Shown here: piece after piece, positions 1-5,611 of the stretch
How the letters are laid out: every line of letters starts with the position of its first letter
How positions within the stretch are numbered: the first letter of the stretch is position 1
Source: Rhodoferax sp.
GTDB lineage: Bacteria; Pseudomonadota; Gammaproteobacteria; Burkholderiales; Burkholderiaceae_C
DNA: 9,785 bases
NCBI GenBank assembly: GCA_028292305.1
Contig: JAQGMQ010000452.1
Location: forward strand, 1-9,785
Direction: 5' to 3'
The notes under the pieces: model-generated
Told to the model about the DNA's origin: nothing
Databases searched by the model: none
What the model saw: the letters and a program-made list of their open reading frames with translations, nothing else
Translations under genes and position numbers: made by a program

Positions 1-61
1 GAGCACCGCGGGCTCCCGCAGCGCAGCGAAGGGCGCAGTTAGTGGGGGCGGCATCGATGGG

Positions 62-89
62 CCCGTTTCTTGTGCGTACAAGAAAGGGG
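62..89. repeat. Strong palindrome (hairpin), possible dispersed repeat
   Basis: TTTCTTGT (66-73) and ACAAGAAA (78-85) are perfect inverse complements around a GCGT loop. Beyond one G-G mismatch (65/86) the stem continues with three more C-G pairs (62-64 with 87-89). Neither strand shows a following T-run, so it does not look like a standard intrinsic terminator. It could be an extragenic palindromic repeat or a protein-binding site. The structure is seen directly; any role is inference. Confidence 0.5.
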
Positions 90-169
90 TCTCGCCCGCC
101 GGTGCGACCACCGGCCAGCGGCGTCAACAACCGTTGACAAATCATCCAGCCATACCAACCCGATCCAGA

Positions 170-195
170 CCCTTCAACAAGCTCAGAACAAACAG
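170..195 (+). repeat. Possible decayed copy of a CTTCGACAAGCTCAG-type repeat
   Basis: The 26 bases resemble a short dispersed repeat that I recall from many Burkholderiales and other environmental genomes, whose usual form reads roughly CCCTTCGACAAGCTCAG followed by GACGAACGG. This copy differs at four positions, each time with A in place of G. The recognition is from memory and has not been tested, so it is a tentative call. Confidence 0.35.
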
Positions 196-263
196 CAGAG
201 CAGCAACTCCGACACCTTCAGCACAAGAGCGCCACAAAACAACAACGACCTCGCCGCACCCAC

Positions 264-286
264 AAAAAAGCCCGCAGTCCGCGGGC
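264..286 (-). terminator. Rho-independent terminator of the CBS-domain gene
   Basis: Read on the minus strand, GCCCGC (286-281) pairs with GCGGGC (275-270) around a five-base loop, and the stem is followed at once by six T (269-264). It begins 23 bases after the TGA of the minus-strand CBS gene, which is the expected place. Perfect GC-rich stem plus T-run make this a textbook intrinsic terminator. Confidence 0.88.
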
Positions 287-309
287 CTTCTGCATGGGCA
301 ACACACGAC

Positions 310-762
310 TCAAGTAGGCGACTCATCCTCAGCCGGCCAATCCCGGATATACGCCTTCAACATCTTGTTCTCGAAATTCTGGCTATCCACCACCGCCTTG
401 GCCACGTCGTACAGGCTGATCACGCCCATCAGCATTCGCTGGTTCAGCACCGGCATGTAGCGGGCGTGGCGCTCGAGCATCATGCGGCGGACCTCGTCGA
501 GGTCGGTCTCCGAGGTGCAGGTGAGCGGGTGGTCGTCCATTGCCGTGCGCACCAGCGTGTTGCCGATCGCGCCGCCGTTTTTCACGATGGCCAGAATCAC
601 CTCGCGGAAGGTGAGCATGCCGACCAGATCGCCGTGGGCCATGACCACCAGCGAGCCGATGTCCTTGTCGGCCATCAGGTTCACCGCGGTGGCCAGCGGT
701 TCGTCGGGGAGGGCGGTGTAGAGCGTATTGCCTTTGACGCGCAGGATGTCGCTGACTTTCAT
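310..762 (-). CDS. Two-CBS-domain protein
   Basis: A 150-residue soluble protein made almost only of a tandem CBS pair: CBS1 about residues 8-61 (with DKDIGSLVVM and LVGMLTFRE) and CBS2 about 74-126 (with RHARYMPVLNQ and LMGVISLYDV). Such Bateman modules usually bind adenosyl ligands such as AMP, ATP or SAM and regulate a partner; with no catalytic domain here, the partner is unknown. No signal peptide or membrane segment is visible. The start at 762 is preferred over an in-frame extension to 840 because MKVSDIL begins the first CBS repeat and GAGGAG lies seven bases upstream. The gene diverges from metY, has its own likely promoter (829-857) and a clear terminator (264-286), so it looks monocistronic. 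The family is sure, the biological role is not. Confidence 0.9.
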   Translation of the reverse strand: MKVSDILRVKGNTLYTALPDEPLATAVNLMADKDIGSLVVMAHGDLVGMLTFREVILAIVKNGGAIGNTLVRTAMDDHPLTCTSETDLDEVRRMMLERHARYMPVLNQRMLMGVISLYDVAKAVVDSQNFENKMLKAYIRDWPAEDESPT

Positions 763-769
763 GGAAGTA

Positions 770-775
770 CTCCTC
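770..775 (-). promoter_or_regulatory. Ribosome binding site deciding the CBS gene start
   Basis: GAGGAG on the minus strand, seven bases before the ATG at 762. It excludes the longer reading frame that begins at 840, whose extra 26 residues have no CBS-like sequence. Confidence 0.8.
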
Positions 776-828
776 GTGGCTCGCGGTTTTGGGGGGCTGG
801 TCGCGGCGGAAGCGGGACCGGTCCAGGC

Positions 829-857
829 AATATAGCCCACAATAAGCGCGATGTCGG
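829..857 (-). promoter_or_regulatory. Candidate sigma-70 promoter of the CBS gene
   Basis: On the minus strand CCGACA (857-852; four of six matches to TTGACA) is followed after 17 bases by TATATT (834-829; five of six matches to TATAAT). Transcription would begin near 822, giving a leader of about 60 bases. The position and spacing fit well, but it is a motif call only. Confidence 0.45.
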
Positions 858-956
858 CTGTTTTTGGCCCGTTTCAGCCACTTTGGCCTTGACGTAGATA
901 GAAATACCAGGGTGCGCAGGTAACACGCTGTTTCGCCGGTGATTTGCCGCCGCCGC

Positions 957-975
957 CCGTGCACCGCCTGCACGG
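957..975 (+). other. GC-rich hairpin in the metY leader
   Basis: CCGTGCA (957-963) and TGCACGG (969-975) form a perfect seven-base-pair stem with a CCGCC loop, ending 35 bases before the metY start codon. There is no T-run after it, so it is not a simple terminator. It could be an mRNA structure affecting metY expression or an operator. I do not match it to a known riboswitch class. Confidence 0.4.
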
Positions 976-1001
976 ATGCCGCCCACAACCAGTACGAGAA
1001 C

Positions 1002-1005
1002 GGAG
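1002..1005 (+). promoter_or_regulatory. Ribosome binding site deciding the metY start
   Basis: GGAG in CGGAGACAAC lies five bases before ATG 1011. The frame is open further upstream to 939, but that extension has no family sequence, crosses the leader hairpin and lacks such a site. Confidence 0.7.
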
Positions 1006-1010
1006 ACAAC

Positions 1011-2318
1011 ATGCCCGGTTATGCCGACCCTGGCTTCGATACCCTGGCCCTGCACGCAGGCGCCGCCCCCGACCCGACCACCGGCGCCCGCGCCGTGCCG
1101 ATCCATCTCAGCACCTCATTCGTCTTCGAGTCGAGCGACCACGCCGCCGCGCTGTTCAACCTCGAACGCGCCGGCCACGTCTACTCACGCATCAGCAACC
1201 CGACCAATGCCGTGCTCGAGCAGCGCATCTCGGCGCTCGAAGGCGGCATCGGCGCCATCGCCACCGCCAGCGGGCAGGCTGCGCTGCACCTGGCCGTGGC
1301 CACGCTGATGGGCGCGGGCTCGCACATCGTGGCAAGCACGGCGCTGTACGGCGGCTCGCAAAATTTGCTGCACTACACGCTGCGCCGCTTCGGCATCGAC
1401 ACGACTTTCGTCAAGCCTGGCGACATCGACGGCTGGCGTGCGGCCGTGCGGCCAAACACCAAACTCTTCTTCGGCGAAACCGTGGGCAACCCGGGGCTGG
1501 ACGTGCTGGACATCGCCACCGTCTCGGCCATTGCCCATGAGGCCGGCGTGCCGCTGCTGGTCGACTCCACCCTCACCTCGCCCTGGCTCATCAAGCCTTT
1601 CGACCATGGCGCCGACCTCATCTACCACTCGGCCACCAAGTTTCTGAGCGGCCACGGCACGGTGATCGGCGGGCTGGTGGTCGACGGGGGCAGCTTCGAC
1701 TGGGAAAAGTCGGGCCGCTTCCCCGAGCTGACCGAAGCCTATGACGGCTTCCACAACATGGTCTTCAGTGAAGAGAGCACCGTCGGCGCATTCCTGCTGC
1801 GCGCGCGCCGCGAAGGCCTGCGCGACTTCGGCGCCTGCATGAGCCCGCACACGGCCTGGCTGATTTTGCAGGGCATCGAAACCCTGCCGCTGCGCATGGC
1901 GCGGCACATGGAAAACACGCAGAAGGTGGTCGAGTTTCTGGCCAGCCACCCGTTCGTGGCCCGCGTGGGGCATCCGCTGCTGGCATCGCACCCGAGCCAC
2001 GCGCTGGCGCAAAAGCTGCTGCCGCGCGGCGCGGGCTCGGTGTTCAGCTTCGACCTGAAGGGCAGCCGCACGCAGGGCAAGAAGTTCGTCGAGACGCTGA
2101 AGATCTTCAGCCACCTGGCCAACGTGGGCGACTGCCGCAGCCTGGTGATCCACCCGGCCAGCACCACGCATTTCCGCATGGCCGACGACGCGCTGGCCAG
2201 CGCCGGCATCACGCAGGGCACCATCCGGCTGTCGATCGGCCTGGAAGACCCGAACGACCTGATCGACGACCTGACCCGGGCCCTGAAGGCCGCGGAAAAA
2301 GCGCAGGCTGCCGCATGA
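1011..2318 (+). CDS. metY: O-acetylhomoserine sulfhydrylase (O-acetylhomoserine aminocarboxypropyltransferase)
   Basis: A 435-residue cytoplasmic PLP enzyme of the Cys/Met metabolism family. MetY makes homocysteine (or methionine from methanethiol) by replacing the acetyl group of O-acetylhomoserine with sulfide, a direct route into methionine. The N-terminus FDTLALHAG, PDPTTGARAVP and YSRISNPTN (Y58, R60) are family signatures. D185 in VDST and K210 in SATKFLSGHG fit the PLP-contacting Asp and the Schiff-base Lys. The length and the insert around FDWEKSGRFPELTE, after K210, fit MetY rather than the shorter MetZ (O-succinylhomoserine sulfhydrylase) or MetB, but substrate choice is not proved by sequence. 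ATG 1011 has a GGAG site. The TGA overlaps the ATG of the hydrolase gene, so the two are probably cotranscribed. I found no convincing promoter in the leader. Confidence 0.93.
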   Translation: MPGYADPGFDTLALHAGAAPDPTTGARAVPIHLSTSFVFESSDHAAALFNLERAGHVYSRISNPTNAVLEQRISALEGGIGAIATASGQAALHLAVATLMGAGSHIVASTALYGGSQNLLHYTLRRFGIDTTFVKPGDIDGWRAAVRPNTKLFFGETVGNPGLDVLDIATVSAIAHEAGVPLLVDSTLTSPWLIKPFDHGADLIYHSATKFLSGHGTVIGGLVVDGGSFDWEKSGRFPELTEAYDGFHNMVFSEESTVGAFLLRARREGLRDFGACMSPHTAWLILQGIETLPLRMARHMENTQKVVEFLASHPFVARVGHPLLASHPSHALAQKLLPRGAGSVFSFDLKGSRTQGKKFVETLKIFSHLANVGDCRSLVIHPASTTHFRMADDALASAGITQGTIRLSIGLEDPNDLIDDLTRALKAAEKAQAAA

Positions 2319-3121
2319 AACTTACCGTCAACGGCAGCGACGTCTACGCCTACACCGGCGGCAAAACCTTCAACCCTACGCAGCCCACGCTGGTGTTCGT
2401 GCACGGCGTGCTCAACGACCACAGCGTGTGGATTCTGCAGACGCGTTACCTGGCCCACCACGGCTGGAACGTGCTGGCCGTCGACCTGCCCGGCCATGGC
2501 CGCAGCGCCGGCACACCACCATCCTCGGTGGAGGACGCGGCCGACTGGCTCATCGCCCTGCTCGACGCGGCCGGGCTGCCGGCGGCCACACTCGTCGGCC
2601 ACAGCTTCGGCTCGCTGATTGCGCTTGAAGCCGCGGCACGCGCGCCCGCGCGCATTCGCCAACTGGCGCTGTTGGGCACGGCGTCGCCGATGAAGGTCTC
2701 GCTGGCGCTGCTAGAAGCCTCGCTGCACCAGCCGATGCAGGCCATCGACATGGTCAACCGCTTCTCGCACGGCCTGCTCGCGCCGCCGCCCTCCTCGCTC
2801 GGCCCCGGCACCTGGGTCATGGGCGGCTCGCGGGCATTGATGCGCCGCGTATTGGCCAGCAACACCGCCGTGAACGTGTTGCATGCGGGCTTCAAGGCCT
2901 GCGACGCCTACCGCGGCGGCGAAGCGGCGATGGACAGCCTGAGCTGCCCGGTGCTGGTGATCGCCGGCCAGCTCGACCAGATGACCCCGCCTGCCGCCGC
3001 CCAGCCCCTGGTCGCGCGCGCGAAACACGGGCGGCTGGTGACGGTGCCCGCCGGGCACGACATGATGGCCGAGGCGCCGGAAGAAGTGCTGGCGGCGCTG
3101 ACGCATTTCTTGACGAAGTGA
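2315..3121 (+). CDS. Alpha/beta-fold hydrolase
   Basis: A 268-residue single-domain alpha/beta hydrolase, probably cytoplasmic since no signal peptide is seen. Visible elements in order are the oxyanion-hole HG (30-31, in FVHGVLNDHSVW), DLPGHGRS (57-64), the nucleophile elbow GHSFG with S97, the acid D221 in AGQLDQMTPP and the histidine H248 in PAGHDMM, so the catalytic triad is complete. A variable lid lies about residues 125-195. Its substrate (ester, thioester, lactone or C-C bond) cannot be told. It starts inside the metY stop codon (ATGA) without a clear ribosome binding site, which suggests translational coupling. It shares the fold of homoserine acetyltransferase MetX, but at 268 residues it is much shorter than usual MetX proteins and should not be called that. 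Confidence 0.9.
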   Translation: MKLTVNGSDVYAYTGGKTFNPTQPTLVFVHGVLNDHSVWILQTRYLAHHGWNVLAVDLPGHGRSAGTPPSSVEDAADWLIALLDAAGLPAATLVGHSFGSLIALEAAARAPARIRQLALLGTASPMKVSLALLEASLHQPMQAIDMVNRFSHGLLAPPPSSLGPGTWVMGGSRALMRRVLASNTAVNVLHAGFKACDAYRGGEAAMDSLSCPVLVIAGQLDQMTPPAAAQPLVARAKHGRLVTVPAGHDMMAEAPEEVLAALTHFLTK

Positions 3122-3134
3122 CACGGCCGCACCG

Positions 3135-3166
3135 ACCCGCAAAACGCTGGACCGCAAAAACGCTGG
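3135..3166 (+). repeat. Imperfect tandem repeat of 16 bases
   Basis: ACCCGCAAAACGCTGG (3135-3150) is followed directly by ACCGCAAAAACGCTGG (3151-3166), two near-identical units differing only in the lengths of a C run and an A run. They lie between the hydrolase stop and the promoter of the PAP2-like gene. They may be a small slippage duplication or paired binding sites. Confidence 0.5.
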
Positions 3167-3189
3167 CCTTCGGATCAGCAGGCCGCCCG

Positions 3190-3195
3190 TAAAAT
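3190..3195 (+). promoter_or_regulatory. -10 element of the PAP2-like gene, leaderless start likely
   Basis: TAAAAT (five of six matches to TATAAT) stands six bases before ATG 3202, so transcription would begin at or next to the start codon itself. There is no Shine-Dalgarno-like sequence before this ATG. I see no good -35 hexamer at 16-18 bases. A leaderless mRNA is the simplest reading. Confidence 0.4.
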
Positions 3196-3201
3196 CCGGC
3201 G

Positions 3202-3852
3202 ATGTCCCCCCTCTCCATCGACTACCGCTGGCTCACGCGTTTCGGCGAAATCGGCATCCTCTGGCCGGTCGCCATCGCGCTCACGCTGTGGATGGTGCTC
3301 ATCGGCCGGTCCTGGCGACTGGCGCTGGCCTGGTTGCTGCCGCTGGGCGTGGCAGTGTTCATCACTTCGGTGTCGAAGATCGCGTTTCTCGGCTGGGGCG
3401 TGGGCATCGCTGCGCTCGATTTCACCGGCTTCTCGGGCCACGCGATGTTCTCTGCGGCCATCTATCCGGTGATGGCATTCGCGCTGACCACCGGCATCAC
3501 GCCGGTGCGGCGCCGCGGGCAGACCGCCGCCATCGTCGTCGCCTATGGGTTTGCGATGGTGCTGGCCTATAGCCGGGTGGTGGTCAACGCGCATTCGTGG
3601 TCGGAAGTGGTGTCTGGCTTCGCGCTGGGCGCGGCGGCCAGCGGCTGCACGCTCTGGCTCGCGGGGCGCCCGCCGGGCAAACCGGCCTTGCGTTGGGCCT
3701 TGGTCGGGGTGCTGGGCTGGCTGGCGTTGATGCCGAGCCAGGCCGCGCCCACCCACACCCATGACATGGTGGCCGACCTGTCGATCCGCCTGGCCGGGCG
3801 CGACCAGCCCTACCAGCGCGCCGATCTGCTGAGCCGGCTGCCGGCCGATTGA
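3202..3852 (+). CDS. PAP2-like membrane phosphatase family protein
   Basis: A 216-residue integral membrane protein with about five hydrophobic segments (roughly 18-36, 39-57, 81-97, 108-123, 137-153). PAP2 enzymes dephosphorylate lipid phosphates such as phosphatidate or undecaprenyl pyrophosphate. The three-part signature is recognisable but altered: K59 is present but the usual Arg-Pro seven or eight residues later is absent, the PSGH motif reads FSGH (77-80), and the SR-x5-H-x3-D motif is S124-R125, H131 with Glu (E135) in place of Asp. The two histidines expected in catalysis are kept. A polar C-terminal tail of about 45 residues follows the last membrane segment. The start at 3202 has no ribosome binding site but a -10 element just upstream. 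It is convergent with the YihY/BrkB gene, 27 bases apart. The family is likely, the activity uncertain. Confidence 0.8.
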   Translation: MSPLSIDYRWLTRFGEIGILWPVAIALTLWMVLIGRSWRLALAWLLPLGVAVFITSVSKIAFLGWGVGIAALDFTGFSGHAMFSAAIYPVMAFALTTGITPVRRRGQTAAIVVAYGFAMVLAYSRVVVNAHSWSEVVSGFALGAAASGCTLWLAGRPPGKPALRWALVGVLGWLALMPSQAAPTHTHDMVADLSIRLAGRDQPYQRADLLSRLPAD

Positions 3853-3879
3853 TTCGCGTACCGGCGCCAGCCGGGCCGG

Positions 3880-5166
3880 CTACAGCACCTCGGCCAGCCG
3901 CAGACTGCGCAGACGCGACTGGTCCCACAGCTTGTCGAGCGTGGCGTCGGTGTCGATCAGCAATTGCGCCGCCAGCGGCCCCACCAGCGTCACCTCCGGA
4001 TTCGCCAGCAGCACGTAACGCGGCTCGGGACGGCTGATGCCGGGTCCTTCCATCTCGTCGAGCTTGCCGGTCCAGTCCTGCGCACCCAGCGTATCCAGCA
4101 CCGGCTCGAGCTGCAACACATCGACCCGCAGCGCCTGCGCCAGCTGCGCCGCCGTCAGCCCGTGGTCACGGCCCTCGGCACGCGCGCGAACCAGTTGCTG
4201 CAGCACCTCGATGGCCAGCTGGAACTGCCAGCCGTGGCTGGCCGCGCGCCTGGCCACACCGGTCAACAGACTGGGCAGATAGGCAGCGATCACGGCGCCC
4301 AGCAACACGATCACCCAGGCGACATAGATCCACACCAGCAAGATCGGCAGCGTGGCAAACGCACCATAGACCATGGAATAGGTGGGCACCGAGGCGATGT
4401 ACAGGCTCAGAAGCCGCTTCGACACTTCGATGCCCAGCGCCACGAAGATGCCGCCCGCCCACGCATGGCCCCAGCGCACCCGGGTGTTGGGCACGTAGTG
4501 GTACAGCGCGGCCATGCCGCCCGAAAGCAGCGCGAACTCGAACACGTCCAGCAGCACGCGCACGCCGCCGGGCAGGTTGTCGACCACGCCCTGCGACGAC
4601 GACACCGCATACGACGTGAGCGCCAGGCTCGCACCCAGGATCAACGGCCCGAGCGTGATGGCGGCCCAGTAGATCAACACCCGTTGACCCAGCGGCCGCG
4701 GCCGGCGCACGCGCCAGATCCGGTTCAGCGTGCGGTCGATGGTGAGGATCAGCGCCAGCGCCGTGACCAGCACGATGGCCAGGCCCACGCTGCCGAGCTT
4801 GCTGGCCTTGGACGCAAACTGCGTCAGGTAACCCAGCACCTGGCGGGCGATGGTGTCGGGGATCAGGCTTTGCACCAGCCAGCGCTGCAGCACGTCCTGC
4901 ACCTTGCCGAACATCGGGAAGGCGGTGAACACGGCCAGCGCCACGGTGAAGAAGGGAACCAGCGCCAGCGAGGTGGTGAAGGTGAGGCTGCTGGCGGTCA
5001 GGCTCAACTGGTCTTCGCGAAAACGCTCGCGCAGCGTATGGGCCGTGGTGCGCCACGGAAAACGCGCCAGATCGGCGAGCAGGATCTCGAAGCGGCGCGA
5101 CAGTGGCAGGGGCGAACCATCCGCGAGTTCAACAGGACGACCGGATGGCGAAGGGGGCAAAGACAT
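3880..5166 (-). CDS. YihY/BrkB (UPF0761) family inner-membrane protein
   Basis: A 428-residue inner-membrane protein of the YihY/virulence factor BrkB family; the 'RNase BN' name sometimes given to it is a historical error. Its molecular function is not established. The family N-terminus is clear: RERFREDQLSLTASSLTF (47-64), with the first membrane segment to about 85, then further segments near 126-147, 165-187, 205-224, 235-258 and 268-298. TIDRTLNRIWRVRRPRP (142-158) and YHYVPNTRVRW (222-232) are typical. The last 120 residues form a soluble domain that resembles a winged helix (GLTAAQLAQAL at 336-346). ATG 5166 is chosen because the open frame upstream, to 5379, is antisense to the next gene. 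The ribosome binding site is poor. The gene is divergent from the DUF2069 gene with almost no space between, and convergent with the PAP2-like gene. Confidence 0.92.
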   Translation of the reverse strand: MSLPPSPSGRPVELADGSPLPLSRRFEILLADLARFPWRTTAHTLRERFREDQLSLTASSLTFTTSLALVPFFTVALAVFTAFPMFGKVQDVLQRWLVQSLIPDTIARQVLGYLTQFASKASKLGSVGLAIVLVTALALILTIDRTLNRIWRVRRPRPLGQRVLIYWAAITLGPLILGASLALTSYAVSSSQGVVDNLPGGVRVLLDVFEFALLSGGMAALYHYVPNTRVRWGHAWAGGIFVALGIEVSKRLLSLYIASVPTYSMVYGAFATLPILLVWIYVAWVIVLLGAVIAAYLPSLLTGVARRAASHGWQFQLAIEVLQQLVRARAEGRDHGLTAAQLAQALRVDVLQLEPVLDTLGAQDWTGKLDEMEGPGISRPEPRYVLLANPEVTLVGPLAAQLLIDTDATLDKLWDQSRLRSLRLAEVL

Positions 5167-5172
5167 GGCCGG

Positions 5173-5178
5173 TATGAT
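5173..5178 (+). promoter_or_regulatory. Candidate -10 element of the DUF2069 gene
   Basis: TATGAT (five of six matches) lies ten bases before ATG 5189, so the transcript would begin only a few bases ahead of that codon. The -35 region would lie inside the first codons of the divergent YihY/BrkB gene, and no good hexamer is seen there. This is a motif call only. Confidence 0.3.
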
Positions 5179-5188
5179 GCCATCGCAA

Positions 5189-5587
5189 ATGATTGACCAA
5201 GACAAAACCGTGGCGTGGACACGCCGCCTGGCCGTTGGCTGCCTGCTGGGCCTGATCCTGCTGGGCCTGGCCTGGGAGCTGTGGCTCGCGCCCATCAAGC
5301 CCGGCGGCTCGCTGCTGGCGCTGAAGGTGCTGCCGCTGTGTGTGCCGCTGGCCGGCCTGCTGAAGAACCGCATGTACACCTACCGCTGGCTGAGCCTGGT
5401 GGTGTGGCTGTACTTCACCGAGGGCGTGGTGCGCGCCTGGAGCGACAAGGCGCCCAGCGCCTGGTTCGCCCTGGTGGAAGTGCTGCTGTGCCTGGGCCTG
5501 TTCGCTGCGTCCGTGCTGCATGTTCGCCTGCGCCAGAAAAACGCCAAGGCAGCGGCAGCGCTCGCCACTGTTCCCACCTCCGCCTGA
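5189..5587 (+). CDS. DUF2069 family small membrane protein
   Basis: A 132-residue protein with four hydrophobic segments (about 14-33, 41-58, 65-83, 91-111) and a short basic tail (RLRQKNAK). The pattern AWELWLAPIKPGGS, LKVLPL, YTYRWLSLVVWLYFTEGVVRAWSD matches the DUF2069 family, of unknown function and found next to wrbA or yihY genes in betaproteobacteria (from memory). The start is uncertain: ATG 5189 fits the candidate -10 at 5173-5178, but in-frame ATGs exist at 5165, 5174 and 5177. The one at 5165 has AAGGGGG seven bases upstream and would overlap the start codon of the divergent gene. It is the first gene of a same-strand run with the dehydrogenase (24-base gap) and tapT. Confidence 0.85.
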   Translation: MIDQDKTVAWTRRLAVGCLLGLILLGLAWELWLAPIKPGGSLLALKVLPLCVPLAGLLKNRMYTYRWLSLVVWLYFTEGVVRAWSDKAPSAWFALVEVLLCLGLFAASVLHVRLRQKNAKAAAALATVPTSA

Positions 5588-5611
5588 TTCAACCGAGCTC
5601 AAGTAGACGCC

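Larger units (their letters stand above)
1..263. other. Left-edge stretch with no supportable gene
   Basis: I see no convincing coding region here. Frame 1 from the left edge is open for 13 codons and stops at TAG 40-42, so it could be the tail of a gene outside the window, but nothing in it is recognisable. Bases 62-89 form a strong palindrome and 98-115 a shorter perfect one (GCCGGT, six-base loop, ACCGGC). From about 121 to 263 the plus strand has only about 21 G in 143 bases and is rich in C and A, unlike the genes around it. The terminator of the neighbouring CBS gene follows directly. Confidence 0.6.

Noticed and set aside
134..158. Plus-strand promoter starting with a perfect TTGACA at 134-139
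   Set aside because: No -10-like hexamer lies at 16-18 bases; the nearest, TACCAA, is at 13 bases. No gene follows on that strand before the metY region.
70..897. A 275-codon plus-strand frame spanning the left end and the CBS gene
   Set aside because: It runs through the terminator and antisense through the CBS gene; the part before 300 has no recognisable protein pattern.
889..926. metY promoter with TTGACG at 889-894
   Set aside because: The bases at the right distance for a -10 box are GC-rich (near 912), and TAACAC at 921 is 26 bases away.
931..1010. SAM-II riboswitch ahead of metY, suggested by GGTGATTTG
   Set aside because: Only that short block resembles the class. The later conserved parts that I remember for SAM-II (UUAAAC- and GCUAAA-like segments just before the ribosome binding site) are absent.
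1185..2171. A 328-codon minus-strand frame inside metY
   Set aside because: It is fully antisense to a clear PLP enzyme and has no recognisable domain.
2315..3121. The hydrolase as homoserine O-acetyltransferase (metX), given its place after metY
   Set aside because: At 268 residues it is far shorter than usual MetX proteins, and its motifs are those of a general alpha/beta hydrolase.
3853..3879. Terminator between the convergent PAP2-like and YihY/BrkB genes
   Set aside because: There is a CCGGC-GCCA-GCCGG hairpin, but it has only five pairs and no T-run on either strand.
3964..5196. A 410-codon plus-strand frame opposite the YihY/BrkB gene
   Set aside because: Its sequence is a His-, Gln- and Arg-rich shadow of a well-supported membrane protein on the other strand.
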